From assembly GCA_963723745.1 (NCBI GenBank), contig CAVRRZ010000004.1:496001-560000 (forward strand): a stretch of 64,000 nt of DNA, given 5' to 3'. Made by a program: the position numbers and the translations under genes. Positions within the stretch are counted from its first letter, which is position 1, and each line of letters begins with the position of its first letter. Shown one piece after another: positions 1-9,250 of this stretch. Source of the DNA: CAVRRZ01 sp963723745 (GTDB lineage Bacteria > Actinomycetota > Actinomycetes > Mycobacteriales > Geodermatophilaceae). The notes under the pieces were generated by a model. It saw nothing but the letters and a program-made list of their open reading frames with translations, was not told the DNA's origin and did no database searches.

Positions 1-103
1 GTGACCCCGTGGCGTCTCACGACCACCGGTTCGGGCACGCCGTAGGCGCCGTCGCCTGCGCGGTTGCACGCGGAGACGGCCCCCGCCCGGGGTCGTCCGA
101 GGC
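1..103. other. Left edge, no gene recognised
   Basis: The first 103 bases lie downstream of the rlmA-like gene, which runs on the minus strand and ends at 104. I see no convincing coding frame, terminator hairpin or RNA gene here. The stretch could hold the end of a neighbouring gene outside the window. Confidence 0.4.
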
Positions 104-971
104 TCAGCCGCCCCGGCGGTACCCGCCGATGCGGACCGCCACGGTGACCTCCACCGGCTCGGGCAGCCCGGCCACCGCCGCGGCCAGCTCGCTCCGCGTC
201 CGGTGCCGGGCGTGCGGTCCCATGCCCACCAGCGTCGACGGACGTCGTGGTGCCCCAGGCGCAGGCGGGCCGCGTGGCGGGCCGACCCCTCGGACGTCAG
301 GTGCGGCTCCAGCGCCGGCGGCCAGCCGGGCCTCCTTGTCCGGGTCGACCCGCAGCAGTCCGAGCGGGCCGACGAGCTCGGCCAGGTGGTCCGGCTCGGG
401 CGTGGCCACGACCAGCCGGCCCCCGGGAGCGAGCACCCGCGCGATCTCCGGCCCGTTGCGCGGCGCGAAGACGACGAGCACGCGGTCCAGCACGCCGTCC
501 CGGACGGGCAGCCGCGCCCAGGTGTCCGCGACGACCGCCATGGCGCGGGGATGCGCCCGCGCCGCCCGTCGGGCGGCGTAGCGGGAGGAGTCGAGGACGA
601 CGCCGACGCTCGCGGGCGACCGGTCCAGCACCCCGGCCAGGTGGTGGCCGGTGCCGCCACCGAGGTCGAGCACCGTGCGAGGTGGGGCACCGGCCGGCGG
701 GGCGCCGGCCAGCACGGCGTCGCCCAGCGCCTCGGTGAGCCCGGCGTAGTGACCGGCCGAGAGGAACGTCGACGCGGTCGGCGACCATGGCCGCGTCGTC
801 CCCGGACGGCGGCCGGTGTCCCGGCGGCAGCAGCGTGACGTGCCCCTGCCGGGCCCGGTCGAAGGCGTGCCCCGCTGCGCACCCCAGCCCGGCGTCCGCG
901 ACGGCCAGCGCACCACCGCAGACCGGGCAGGCGAGCAGGTCCACGGCCGCGGGTGGCAGCGGTGGGCTCAC
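104..971 (-). CDS. rlmA: Putative 23S rRNA (guanine-N1)-methyltransferase, RlmA family, frameshifted
   Basis: RlmA-type enzymes methylate a guanine of 23S rRNA using SAM. The N-terminus has the family's zinc-ribbon signature (CPVCGGAL, then CAAGHAFD) followed by GHVTLLPPG. The SAM-binding motif is VLDLGGGTGHH, and the C-terminus reads LVGMGPHARH. The start is a GTG at 971 that overlaps the stop of the upstream MFS gene. The protein is split over two frames: the N-terminal 65 residues are in one frame and the rest in another, with the shift near 775-780. A second, compensated double shift lies at about 245-310, where the alternative frame restores a plausible LEPHLTSEG stretch. Core-gene type and compensated shifts suggest sequencing indels. 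The family call is firm; the exact methylated base is not known. Confidence 0.75.
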
Positions 972-2179
972 GCCGCGCTCCCGACGGGGGCCGTCCGCCG
1001 CTCGATCGTCCGGCCGGGCACCAGCGGCACCGCGGCCGCCGCACCGAGCACCCCGAGGCCGAAGGCCGTCGCGTATCCGGCGCCCGCGTCGATCAGCAGC
1101 CCCGCCAGCGGCACCGTGGCGACGGCGAACACGTGCTGCGCGGTGTTGTGCGCGCCGAGCGCCCGACCCGCCCACGCGCTGCCGGCCTGCTCGGCGACGG
1201 AGGTGAAGGCCACGCCGTTGGGGCTGACGGTCACGACCGAGGCCAGGACGACCGCCGCGGCGGCGACGGCCGGGGGCAGCACCTCGGGCGTCAGCGCCGC
1301 GGCCAGCGCCAGCACGGCGACCGCGACCGCGACCGCACCGGCGAGCCCCCGCAACGGGCCGACCCGGCTGCCGGCGCGGTCGGACCAGGCGCCCGAGCCC
1401 AGCCGCGCCAGCGCTCCCCCGCCCTGGGCGGCCGCCAGCAGCGAGCCCGCCGCCGCCGCGCCCCATCCGGCACCCCGCACCAGGAAGTCGAACGCGAAGG
1501 CCGCCACGGCGAACTGCGGCACCACCAGCAGCGCGCCCGCGGCGTGCAACCGCCAGAGCACCGGCGTCCGGTACGGCGACGCCGTGGGAGGCGCACCCGC
1601 CGGCCGCGCCGGCCGCTCGGGGTCGCGGACGAGCGCGCCGATGAGGACGGCGGTGGCCGCGCACAGCAGCGCGAGCACGGCGAACGCGCGCCCCGTCCCG
1701 CCGTCGGCCAGCCGCGGAAGGGTGAGGGCGGCCAGCCCGACACCCAGGGGCTGCCCGGTCTGCCGGATCCCCATGGCCAGGCCGCGCTGACGTGGCGGGA
1801 ACCAGCCGAGCACCAGCCGCCCGCTGGCCGCGTGCACCGACGCCGTGCCACAGCCGGCCAGGAAGAGCCACCCCCCGGTCACCACCGGGGACGACGACGC
1901 GGCGGCTCCGCCGAGCGCGAGGGCCCCGATGCCCAGGCCCGCCGTGAGGACGACGCGCTCGCCGAACCGGTCGGCCAGCGCCCCCCAGCCGATCAACGTG
2001 ACGACGAGGCCGAGGATCGGCGCGCTCACCAGCAGCGCGATCCCGGCCAGGCTCAACCCCTCCGCCCGCCACGCGACGGTGAGGAACGGCAGCCCGTGCT
2101 GGACGGCGCAGGCGGCGACCAGGCCGAGCAGACCCACGCCGAGGTGCCGCCAGCGGCTGCCCGCGACGACGCCGCTCAC
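968..2179 (-). CDS. MFS transporter
   Basis: A 403-residue major facilitator superfamily permease with about 12 hydrophobic segments. The family's loop signature GALADRFGERVV follows the second helix, and GIRQTGQPLGVGLAA lies further on. Such proteins move small molecules across the cytoplasmic membrane using the proton gradient; the substrate cannot be read from the sequence. The start is a GTG at 2179 that overlaps the TGA of the upstream phosphoesterase. The open frame extends 67 residues further upstream, but those residues are Arg/Pro-rich and antisense-like. Its stop overlaps the GTG of the rlmA-like gene, so phosphoesterase, transporter and methyltransferase form one translationally coupled unit. 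Confidence 0.8.
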   Translation of the reverse strand: MSGVVAGSRWRHLGVGLLGLVAACAVQHGLPFLTVAWRAEGLSLAGIALLVSAPILGLVVTLIGWGALADRFGERVVLTAGLGIGALALGGAAASSSPVVTGGWLFLAGCGTASVHAASGRLVLGWFPPRQRGLAMGIRQTGQPLGVGLAALTLPRLADGGTGRAFAVLALLCAATAVLIGALVRDPERPARPAGAPPTASPYRTPVLWRLHAAGALLVVPQFAVAAFAFDFLVRGAGWGAAAAGSLLAAAQGGGALARLGSGAWSDRAGSRVGPLRGLAGAVAVAVAVLALAAALTPEVLPPAVAAAAVVLASVVTVSPNGVAFTSVAEQAGSAWAGRALGAHNTAQHVFAVATVPLAGLLIDAGAGYATAFGLGVLGAAAAVPLVPGRTIERRTAPVGSAA

Positions 2180-2679
2180 CGCTCGAGTCGGTGCACGGTG
2201 ACGTCCCGCAGCCGCCCGGCGTCGACCACGGCGGTCACGTAGGTGGCGTGCGGCTGCCGACGTCGGTCGGTCGGGGAACCGGGGTTGATCAGCCGGAGCC
2301 GGCCGTCGGCCGTCGTGTCCCAGGGGATGTGACTGTGCCCGAACACCAGCACGTCGGCGTCCGGGAAGCGGGCGAGGCACCGCGCTTCCCGCCCCTGCCG
2401 ATCGCCGGTCTCGTGGACGACGGCCAGGCGCAACCCGTCGATCTCGGCCCGGGCGATCTCCGGCAGCCGCTCACGCAGCTCGCCGTGGTCGTTGTTGCCG
2501 TGGACGGCGACCAGCCGTCGGGACCGCCGCTCGAACTCGTCGAGCAGGCGGACGTCGACCCAGTCTCCGGCGTGCACGACGACGTCGGCCGCCTCGATCG
2601 CCGCCCACAGGGCGGGAGGCAGGTCGCGGGCCCGCTTGGGGACGTGCGTGTCAGCGGTCAGCACGAGCGAGACGGACAC
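2176..2679 (-). CDS. Metallophosphoesterase, YfcE/MJ0936 type
   Basis: A 167-residue calcineurin-like phosphoesterase. All the family's metal-binding blocks are visible: DTHVPKR at the N-terminus, VVHAGDW, then HGNNDHG, and GHSHIPW near residue 115 followed by INPGSPTDRR. This order and length match the small YfcE/MJ0936 group, which hydrolyses phosphodiesters in vitro using two divalent metals. It is first in a three-gene unit with the MFS transporter and the rlmA-like gene. The cellular substrate is unknown. Confidence 0.85.
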   Translation of the reverse strand: MSVSLVLTADTHVPKRARDLPPALWAAIEAADVVVHAGDWVDVRLLDEFERRSRRLVAVHGNNDHGELRERLPEIARAEIDGLRLAVVHETGDRQGREARCLARFPDADVLVFGHSHIPWDTTADGRLRLINPGSPTDRRRQPHATYVTAVVDAGRLRDVTVHRLER

Positions 2680-2721
2680 CGGGTCATCGTCCCAGGCCGC
2701 CCGCAGCTCGCCCGCGAGGAC

Positions 2722-3682
2722 TCAGCCCTGCTGCTGGGCCATCGCCCTCAGGCGGGCGTTGTACGCCTCGAGCTCCGCGTCGGCGGTGCGGTCGGCGACC
2801 CGGTCGAGGGTCTTGCCCTTCCGGTCCTCGGAGCCGACCCACGACAGGAAGACGACGGCCAGCACGAGCACGGTCGGCAGCTCGCCGAAGGACCAGGCGA
2901 TGCCGCCGGCCACCCCCTGGTCACCGACCGGGTCGATGCCCCAGTCGGCCGGTGGCTCGGCGAAGGTCCGGACGACGAGCGAGGACGCCATCATGATCGT
3001 GACGCCGAAGAACGCGTGGAACGGGACGGGGACGAGCAGCTCGAGGATCCGGCCCGGGTAGCCGACGGTCCGCGGCCACGGGTCGGCCGCGATGATCGGG
3101 CCGAAGAACAGCAGCCCCGAGACGACGAAGTGCGCGAGCATGAGCTGGTGCCCCGCCGGGTTGCTCATCAGGGCGTCGAACAGGGGCGTGAAGTAGACGC
3201 CGTACAGGCTGGCGATGAACAGCGGCACGGTGAACAGCGGTGAGGACACCGCGCGGGCGAACCGGCTGTGCAGGGCCTCGAGCAGCAGCGCCCGCGGCGT
3301 GCCCGCGGCGCCCCTGCCACGCGGCAGGGCGCGCAGGGCCAGGGTGACCGGGGCGCCGACCAGCAGGAGCATCGGCGAGATCATCGCCAGCACCATGTGC
3401 TGGGTCATGTGCACGCTGAACAGCACCATGCTGTAGCCGTTCAGCCAGGTGCCGGTCACCGCGAACACCGAGAGCGCGCCGGCCGCGAACGACGCCGTCC
3501 GCCACCAGGACCAGCGGATCCCCTGTCGGCGCAGCCGCCACACGCCGCCGAGGTAGGCCGCGAGCGCGATCAGCGCCGAGCACCGCGACCACCGACCACG
3601 GCTCGAGGTGCGGCAGGAACATCCGCCCCCACGTCGGAGGCTCGTCCGGCACCCACATGCCCGAGTGGTGCCCGTGCTCCAC
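2722..3682 (-). CDS. CtaG-like cytochrome c oxidase assembly membrane protein, frameshifted
   Basis: A polytopic membrane protein of the caa3-type CtaG family (linked to cytochrome oxidase assembly and copper delivery in other bacteria). Visible signatures include HMTQHMVL and AHFVVSGLLFFGPIIA, and the C-terminal helices are followed by a charged tail ending AMAQQQG. The N-terminus (HGHHSGMWVPDEPPTWG) is in another frame and joins the main frame near 3580, where one base seems missing. With that correction the gene starts at a GTG at 3682, preceded by an AGGAGG ribosome site seven bases upstream. The histidine-rich N-terminus suits metal handling. The frameshift is probably a sequencing error. 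Confidence 0.75.
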
Positions 3683-3728
3683 CGCCGCCTCCTGTCCGCC
3701 GCCTACCGCTACCGACCCACTGTCCCAC

Positions 3729-4647
3729 TCACCTGTGCACGGGCGACTCGTGGTCGGCGTGCTGCTCGCCCTCGAGCTGGAAGGTGCAGTGCTCGACGTC
3801 GAAGTGGCCGGACAGGCAGGCGCAGAGGGCGTCGAGCACGCGGCCGCCGTGTCCTGCCTCGAGGACGCCCTCGGTGACGACGACGTGCGCCGACAGCACC
3901 GGCATGCCGGAGGTGATCGTCCAGGCGTGCAGGTCGTGGACGTCGACGACACCGTCGACCGCCCGGATGTGCGCGCGCACCTGATCCAGGTCCACCCCTC
4001 GCGGAGCCGCCTCGAGCAGCACGTCCAGGGCCTCGCGCAGCAGGTGCCACGCGCGTGGCACGACCAGCACGCCGACCGCGAGCGAGGCCACGGTGTCGGC
4101 CGGTGTCCAGCCCGTGGTGATGATCACCACGGCGGCGACGATGACAGCCACCGACCCCAGGGCGTCGCCGAGCACCTCCAGGTAGGCGCCACGGATGTTG
4201 AGCGACTCCCGGCGTCCGGCGTGCAGGAGTGCCAGGCCGACCAGATTGACCAGCAGGCCGACGACGGCGATGACGAGCATCAGCCCTCGACCCGATCTCC
4301 GGGGGGTTGCCGATGCGGCGGACCGCTTCGACCACCACGAACGCGCAGACGGCGAGCAGGAGGAGGCCGTTGGCGACCGCGGCGAGGATCTCCAGCCGCT
4401 GCCAACCGAAGGTCCGTCGCCCCCGGGCAGGCCGCTGGGCGAGGGTGACCGCACCGAGGGCCAGGCCCAGGCCCAGCGCGTCGGTCGCCATGTGACCCGC
4501 ATCGGCGAGCAGCGCCAGCGAGCCGGAGATCACCGCGCCCACGACCTCCGCCACGAGGACGGCCAGCGTCAGGCCGAGGACGACGGCGAGCCGGACCCGT
4601 CGTCCGGCGGCGGCGGTCGCTGCGCCGTGGTCGTGCCCGTGCCCCAT
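3729..4647 (-). CDS. Cation diffusion facilitator (CzcD/ZitB-like metal exporter), frameshifted
   Basis: CDF proteins export Zn2+, Co2+ or similar ions in exchange for protons. The start is MGHGHDHG, a His-rich N-terminus, followed by the family motif SGSLALLADAGHMATDALGLGLAL with its metal-binding HxxxD. The later helix carries NIRGAYLEVLGDALGSVAVI, the second metal site, and the cytoplasmic domain contains DLHAWTITSG. The two halves are in different frames and join near 4285, next to a six-G run. The sequence on both sides matches the family without a gap, so an indel error is likely. Metal specificity is unknown. Confidence 0.8.
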
Positions 4648-4712
4648 GCCCGCCCTTCCCTGCCTGCGCCCTGCCGCCCAGTCTCCTCCGTGCACGACGT
4701 CCGAGGCGCACG

Positions 4713-4747
4713 ACGCCCCCCGACGGAACGTGTCCGTCGGGGGGCGT
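4713..4747 (-). terminator. Strong hairpin after the M23 peptidase gene
   Basis: Perfect 15-bp arms at 4713-4727 and 4733-4747 enclose the 5-nt loop ACGTG. It lies 22 bases past the stop of the M23 peptidase gene and before the CDF gene, both on the minus strand. This fits an intrinsic terminator without a long U tract, as is common in high-GC actinobacteria. The same stretch must also hold the CDF promoter. Confidence 0.75.
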
Positions 4748-4768
4748 GGCGTGTCTCGTGCGTGCGGC

Positions 4769-6481
4769 TCAGATCTCGACGCCGCGATCCCGCAGCCACG
4801 GGATCGGGTCGACCTTGGTGCCGTCGAGTCCGCCCTGGTGCACCTCGAAGTGCAGGTGCGGGCCGGTCGACTGCCCGCGGTTGCCCAGCAGGGCGATCGT
4901 GTCGCCAGCCTTCACGACCTGACCGGCCTGGACCAGGATCGAGTCCATGTGGCCGTAGACGGTGACGTCGCCGTTCTCGTGCTGGATGTAGACGGCCAGG
5001 CCGAAGCCGCTGGCGGGGCCGGCCTCGAGCACGACGCCGTCCATCACCGCGTACTCGGGCGTGTGCATGGGGGCGGCGAGGTCGATCCCCGCGTGCAGGG
5101 TGCCCCACCTCGCGCCGTAGCCACTGGTCAGGCGAGCGCCCTTCACCGGCGCCACGGCCTTCGGTCGGGCGGCCTCCGCGGCCGCCTTCGCCGCCGCGCG
5201 CTTCTTCTCGAGCGCCTTCTCGTCCGCCGCCTTCTGCTCCGCCGCCGCGTCGGCCTTCTCGGCGTCTCGCTCGGCGCGGCTGGCGACGAGCTCGCCCAAC
5301 CGGTCGGGAGCCTGGGCCTCGGCGACCTCGGCGCTGTCGCTCGTGATGCCCAGCTTCTCGGCCACGCTGACCGACGAGCTCACCGGGGTGGTCCCGGCCA
5401 GGGCCGCGGGGCCGCCGGTCGAGACGCCGCCGATCCCCAGCGCGCCGACCAGGGCAGCAGCCAGGTACAGGGCCGGACGACGGCCCGGCGACGGTGGGCG
5501 GCGGTGCCGGATGCGGACCCGCCGGGGGGACGACGCGGCGATCGCCCGCTCCTCGGGAGCGTCGGCAGCAGGGACGTCAGCGGCAGGGACGTCGGCAACC
5601 GGGACGCCGACGACCGGGACGTCGGCCGGGAGGGCGTGGCCGACCTCGACGATCGCTGCGGCGGCCGCGAGGACCGCGGCCTCCGGAGTTCCCTCGCGCG
5701 TGCCGTCGTGGGCGACGACCGTCCGCTTGTACGGGGTGGGCCGGTGCGCCGGGCGCGGGGCCGGCTTCGTGGCAGCCGCCGGCTTGGCAGCGGTCGCGGC
5801 CTTGGGAGCAGCGGTCGCCTTGGCAGCAGCGGCCGGCTTGGCAGCAGCCGCCGGCTTGGCAGCAGCCGCCGGCTTGGCAGCAGCCGCCGGCTTGGCAGCA
5901 GCCGCCGGCTTGGCAGCAGCCGCCGGCTTGGCAGCAGCCGCCGGCTTGGCAGCAGCCGCCGGCTTGGCAGCAGCCGCCGGCTTGGCAGCGGTCGCGGCCT
6001 TGGGAGCGGTCGCGGCCTTGGGAGCAGCGGTCGCCTTGGCAGCAGCGGCCGGCTTGGGAGCAGCCGCCGGCGTGGCGGCAGCGCGCTTGGCGGCGGATGC
6101 CGCCTTGGCGCCCGCGGCCTTGGCCGAGGCGGCCTTGGCGGTCGCCGTCGCCGATCGGGCCGCCTTCGCGGTCACGGTGCGGGCGGCTCGCGCAGTCGCG
6201 GTGGCGGTGGCCGCCGCCGTCCGTACGGTCCGGGCGCGGGCCGCGGACGAACCCTGCGGCGTCCGGGAGGACTCGGCAGGCGCCTTTCCCGTGCGCCGCA
6301 CGGCGGTCCGCGAGGCCCCGGACTGCGGAGCGGTCGCCCTCGCCGGCACCTCGGCCGTCCCCTTGGCCCTTCCGGTGGCTCGACGGGAGGTCGTCCCGGG
6401 CGCCGTGGCGAGGGTCGAACGGGTGCCCGAGGCGGGCGCCGGACCCTCGGCAGGGAGGCGGTCTGGGTGGAGCGAGCTCAT
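4769..6481 (-). CDS. M23 family cell-wall peptidase with Ala/Lys/Pro-rich arm
   Basis: A 570-residue protein whose C-terminal 130 residues form a LytM/M23 peptidase domain: HAGIDLAAP (zinc ligands His and Asp), VYGHMDSI and the HxH motif in GPHLHFEVHQGG. M23 enzymes cut peptidoglycan cross-bridges. Before it lie a coiled-coil-like AEAEK-rich stretch and a hydrophobic segment (LYLAAALVGALGIGG) after a basic run, probably a membrane anchor. The N-terminal 270 residues are low-complexity, including nine near-perfect hexapeptide units of Lys-Pro-Ala4 type. If the hydrophobic segment is the anchor, the Lys-rich arm would lie in the cytoplasm and could bind nucleic acid or other acidic partners. 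The start at 6481 is an ATG with no clear alternative. A strong hairpin follows the gene. Confidence 0.8.
   Translation of the reverse strand: MSSLHPDRLPAEGPAPASGTRSTLATAPGTTSRRATGRAKGTAEVPARATAPQSGASRTAVRRTGKAPAESSRTPQGSSAARARTVRTAAATATATARAARTVTAKAARSATATAKAASAKAAGAKAASAAKRAAATPAAAPKPAAAAKATAAPKAATAPKAATAAKPAAAAKPAAAAKPAAAAKPAAAAKPAAAAKPAAAAKPAAAAKPAAAAKPAAAAKATAAPKAATAAKPAAATKPAPRPAHRPTPYKRTVVAHDGTREGTPEAAVLAAAAAIVEVGHALPADVPVVGVPVADVPAADVPAADAPEERAIAASSPRRVRIRHRRPPSPGRRPALYLAAALVGALGIGGVSTGGPAALAGTTPVSSSVSVAEKLGITSDSAEVAEAQAPDRLGELVASRAERDAEKADAAAEQKAADEKALEKKRAAAKAAAEAARPKAVAPVKGARLTSGYGARWGTLHAGIDLAAPMHTPEYAVMDGVVLEAGPASGFGLAVYIQHENGDVTVYGHMDSILVQAGQVVKAGDTIALLGNRGQSTGPHLHFEVHQGGLDGTKVDPIPWLRDRGVEI
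5835..5996 (-). repeat. 18-nt tandem repeat encoding KPAAAA units
   Basis: Nine direct copies of an 18-nt unit begin every 18 bases from 5835 to 5979. The plus-strand unit is GGCTTGGCAGCAGCCGCC; on the coding minus strand it gives Lys-Pro and four Ala. Flanking units are more degenerate. The copies are nearly identical, so copy number is likely to vary between strains and may be misassembled. Confidence 0.9.
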
Positions 6482-6768
6482 GCACCTGGCTTCCGTTGGC
6501 GGACATTGCTAGTCACTCCCGGGGAGAGGAGCGAGAGCCATGTAAACACGTCGTGATTGTTTCGTGATCTGTTGGCACCGGTCATCCGGGTCGGTTAAGT
6601 GACTCAAGCCACAAAGCTTCAGTGGTGTGATTCTGCGCAGCGTGTATCACTGTTCACGCTGCGTAGACGACTCGCCGTGTCCGGCCGGAAAACCCATGCG
6701 ATGCACATCTCGAGGGGCACAGGACCCTTGCTCGGGGCCGAATCCGCCGCTCTATCGAGGAGACACGC
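6482..6768. promoter_or_regulatory. Divergent intergenic region with inverted repeat
   Basis: This 287-base region separates the divergent M23 peptidase and alcohol dehydrogenase genes and is less GC-rich than its surroundings. It holds an inverted repeat with 12-nt arms (11 of 12 paired) at 6633-6644 and 6655-6666, whose inner CGCAGCGTG/CACGCTGCG cores pair perfectly across a 10-nt spacer. This looks like an operator or a hairpin. I looked for a c-di-AMP riboswitch upstream of the peptidase and could not support one. Confidence 0.5.
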
Positions 6769-7950
6769 ATGCGCGCAGTGACCTGGCACGGACGAGCCGA
6801 TGTACGGGTGGACACCGTCCCGGACCCGGTTCTCCAGGAACCGAGCGACGTCATCGTGCAGGTCACCTCCACCGGCATCTGCGGGTCCGACCTCCACCTG
6901 ATCGAGGTGATGGCACCGTTCATGACGGTCGGTGACGTCATGGGCCACGAACCGATGGGCATCGTGCGTGAGGTCGGCCCGGAGGTGACCGCCGTCAAGG
7001 TCGGCGACCGCGTCGTCATCCCGTTCAACATCAGCTGCGGCACCTGCTGGATGTGCGGCCAGGGCCTGCAGTCGCAGTGCGAGACCACGCAGAACCGCGA
7101 ACAGGGCTTCGGCGCCTCCCTGTTCGGCTACACCAAGCTCTACGGCCAGGTCCCCGGCGGGCAGGCCGAGTACCTGCGCGTCCCGTTCGGCAACACCCTG
7201 CCGATCAAGGTGCCCGAGGGCCCCGCGGACGACCGGTTCGTCTACCTCTCCGACGTGGCACCGACCGCGTGGCAGGCGGTCACGTACGCCGACGTGCCCG
7301 TGGGCGGGACCCTGCTGGTCCTCGGGCTCGGGCCGATCGGCGACATGGCCACCCGCATCGCCCGCCACCTGGGCGTGGAGAAGGTCTACGCGTCGGACGT
7401 GGTCCCCGAGCGCCTCGCGCGCGCACGCGCGCGGGGAACGGAGGTCATCCCGACGACCGAGAAGGACGACGTCGTCTCCGCCATCCGCGACGCCACGGCC
7501 GGTCGGGGCGCCGACGCGGTCATCGATGCGGTGGGCATGGAGGCGCACGGCTCCCCCGCTGCCTCGTTCGCGCAGAAAGCGACCGCGCTGATCCCCGACG
7601 CGATCATGGAGAAGGTCATGCAGGTGGCCGGGGTCGATCGGCTCGCCGCGCTGAACACCGCCATCGAGGCGGTCCGCCGCGGCGGAACGATCTCGCTGTC
7701 GGGTGTCTACGGCGGTGCCACCGATCCGCTGCCGCTCATGCGCATGTTCGACAAGCAGATCCAGCTGCGCATGGGCCAGGCCAACGTGTGGCGGTGGGTG
7801 CCCGACATCCTGCCGCTGCTCGTCGAGGGCGACCCGCTCGGCGTGGACGACTTCGCCACCCACCGGGTGCCGCTCGAGCAGGCCCCGGAGGCCTACGCCG
7901 ACTTCCGGGAGAAGAAGGACGGCACGGTCAAGGTGCTGCTCAAGCCCTGA
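6769..7950 (+). CDS. Zinc-dependent alcohol dehydrogenase (MDR family)
   Basis: A 393-residue medium-chain dehydrogenase. The catalytic zinc ligands are visible (Cys38 in ICGSDLH, His60-Glu61 in MGHEPMG), as are the four structural-zinc cysteines at 90, 93, 96 and 104 and the nucleotide motif GLGPIGDMA. The inserted region and overall length resemble the glutathione-independent formaldehyde dehydrogenase-like subgroup, as in the second copy at 62114-63268. It would oxidise an alcohol or aldehyde with NAD(P)+ in the cytoplasm. The start is preceded by CGAGGAGACACGC, a strong ribosome site. It stands alone downstream of a divergent promoter region. Confidence 0.85.
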   Translation: MRAVTWHGRADVRVDTVPDPVLQEPSDVIVQVTSTGICGSDLHLIEVMAPFMTVGDVMGHEPMGIVREVGPEVTAVKVGDRVVIPFNISCGTCWMCGQGLQSQCETTQNREQGFGASLFGYTKLYGQVPGGQAEYLRVPFGNTLPIKVPEGPADDRFVYLSDVAPTAWQAVTYADVPVGGTLLVLGLGPIGDMATRIARHLGVEKVYASDVVPERLARARARGTEVIPTTEKDDVVSAIRDATAGRGADAVIDAVGMEAHGSPAASFAQKATALIPDAIMEKVMQVAGVDRLAALNTAIEAVRRGGTISLSGVYGGATDPLPLMRMFDKQIQLRMGQANVWRWVPDILPLLVEGDPLGVDDFATHRVPLEQAPEAYADFREKKDGTVKVLLKP

Positions 7951-8049
7951 GGAACGGCGGCGCGGCCCACGGGAAGGTCCGTCGCCACCGGCGAGCGACG
8001 TCCCGTGCCACGGGCTTCCCGGGGGCGTCCTCCTGGGGGGCGGACGGGC

Positions 8050-9129
8050 TCACCGGGTCGAGCACGGACCCAGTACCCGGTCGAGGTGGGCGTTGCTGAG
8101 CACGCCCGTCGGGTCCAGGCGGTCCCGGACGGCGAGGAAGTCGTCGAAGAGCGGGTAGCGGGGGCGCAGCGCCTCGGCGTCCAGCCCGTGCAGCTTGCCC
8201 CAGTGCGGACGGCCGCCCGCCGCGGCGGCCGTCCGCTCCACCGCCGCGAACCAGGGGCCCGGTTCGGTGCCGGCGGGCACGTGCGCGGCGACGTAGGCCG
8301 TGTCCCGCCCGTACGCGGTCGACAGCGGGACGTCGTCGGCCGCAGCCAAGCGCACCCCCACCGGGAAGGCCGAGCGCCAGTCGCTGGCCTCGTGCTGACG
8401 GCGCAGGTCGTCGAGGACGTCGGTGGCGGCGCGCCGCGGCACCGCCCACTCCGTCTTCAGGAAGCGCACGCGGCGCCGGCTGACGAAGACCCGGTGCGAG
8501 TGGTCGGTCCACGTGCGGGGTGCCAGCGTCCGCGCCGACACCCGGGCCAGCGGCGGCACGAGGGCCGGCACCCGTCGTCCGGCGGCCACGAGGCCGGCGA
8601 ACGCCGCGTTCGCGAGCACCTCGTCGTCCCACAGCGCCCGCCACGGAGGCAGCGGGTCGATCTCGCGCAGCGGCACCCGCGTACTGCGCTTCACGAGGGT
8701 CTTGTCGGTGTGCGGGAACCAGTAGAACTCCACGTGATCGGTGGAGGTCATCAGGTCCTCGAAGTCGCGCAACGCGGCGGTGAGCGTGCCGGGCCCCTCC
8801 TCGGCCCGCAGCGCGAAGGCCGGCTCCGCCTGCACGGTCACCGCGGTCACCACGCCCAGGGCGCCGAGCCCGACGCGGGCCGCCGCGTAGACGCCGGCGT
8901 TCTCGGTCGGCGAGCAGGTGAGCACCTCGCCGGCCGGTGTCACGATCTCCAGCCCGCGCACCAGGGTGGCCAGCCCGCCGAACCGTGCCCCGGTGCCATG
9001 CGTTCCGGTGGCCAGCGCCCCGGCCAGCGTCTGCCGGTCGATGTCGCCGACGTTGGTCAGCGCGCAGCCCCGCCGGGCCAGCTCCGCATTGAGCCGGTGC
9101 AGGGTCGTGCCCGCACGGACGGTGACCAG
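8050..9129 (-). pseudogene. D-arabinono-1,4-lactone/gulonolactone oxidase-like protein lacking its N-terminus
   Basis: FAD-linked sugar-lactone oxidase family. The second part of the FAD domain is present (TVRAGTTLHRLNAELARRG, LTNVGDIDRQTLAGALATGTHGTG). So is the C-terminal oxidase domain, with the conserved HWGK at GGRPHWGKLHGLD and the end LDPTGVLSNAHLDRVLG. The first 70-90 residues expected in this family, including the GxGHS FAD-attachment region, are missing. Upstream of about 9129 the frame runs into C-rich sequence and then a 19-bp-arm hairpin unrelated to the family. No credible start codon is present. Either the gene is truncated or the assembly lost about 250 bases here. Confidence 0.75.
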
Positions 9130-9152
9130 CCCCCCGTCCCCCCGTCCCCCCG

Positions 9153-9213
9153 AGGCAAAGGAAGCTCTACCTACATTCTGGCGCCCATGACGCCGGTAAA
9201 GCTTCCATTGCCT
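9153..9213. repeat. Long imperfect inverted repeat (19-nt arms)
   Basis: Arms at 9153-9171 (AGGCAAAGGAAGCTCTACC) and 9195-9213 pair at 17 of 19 positions around a 23-nt loop. The element is much less GC-rich than its surroundings and sits between the ABC-F gene and the truncated oxidase, both on the minus strand. It could be a terminator for the ABC-F gene or a small palindromic mobile element. No transposase is nearby. Confidence 0.7.
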
Positions 9214-9250
9214 GGCCCCAGGTGGCGGGGGCCCCGAGGGGTGGGGCGGG

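Noticed and set aside
5835..5996. Regular short repeats that could suggest a CRISPR array
   Set aside because: The copies are contiguous, in frame, without spacers, and encode part of a protein.
4646..6556. 636-residue open frame on the plus strand opposite the M23 peptidase
   Set aside because: It is a shadow of the repeat-rich peptidase gene: Gly/Ser/Leu/Arg repeats mirror the KPAAAA units, and no family resemblance is seen.
6482..6600. c-di-AMP riboswitch upstream of the M23 peptidase
   Set aside because: Such riboswitches are common upstream of actinobacterial cell-wall hydrolases, but the conserved segments could not be found in this leader.
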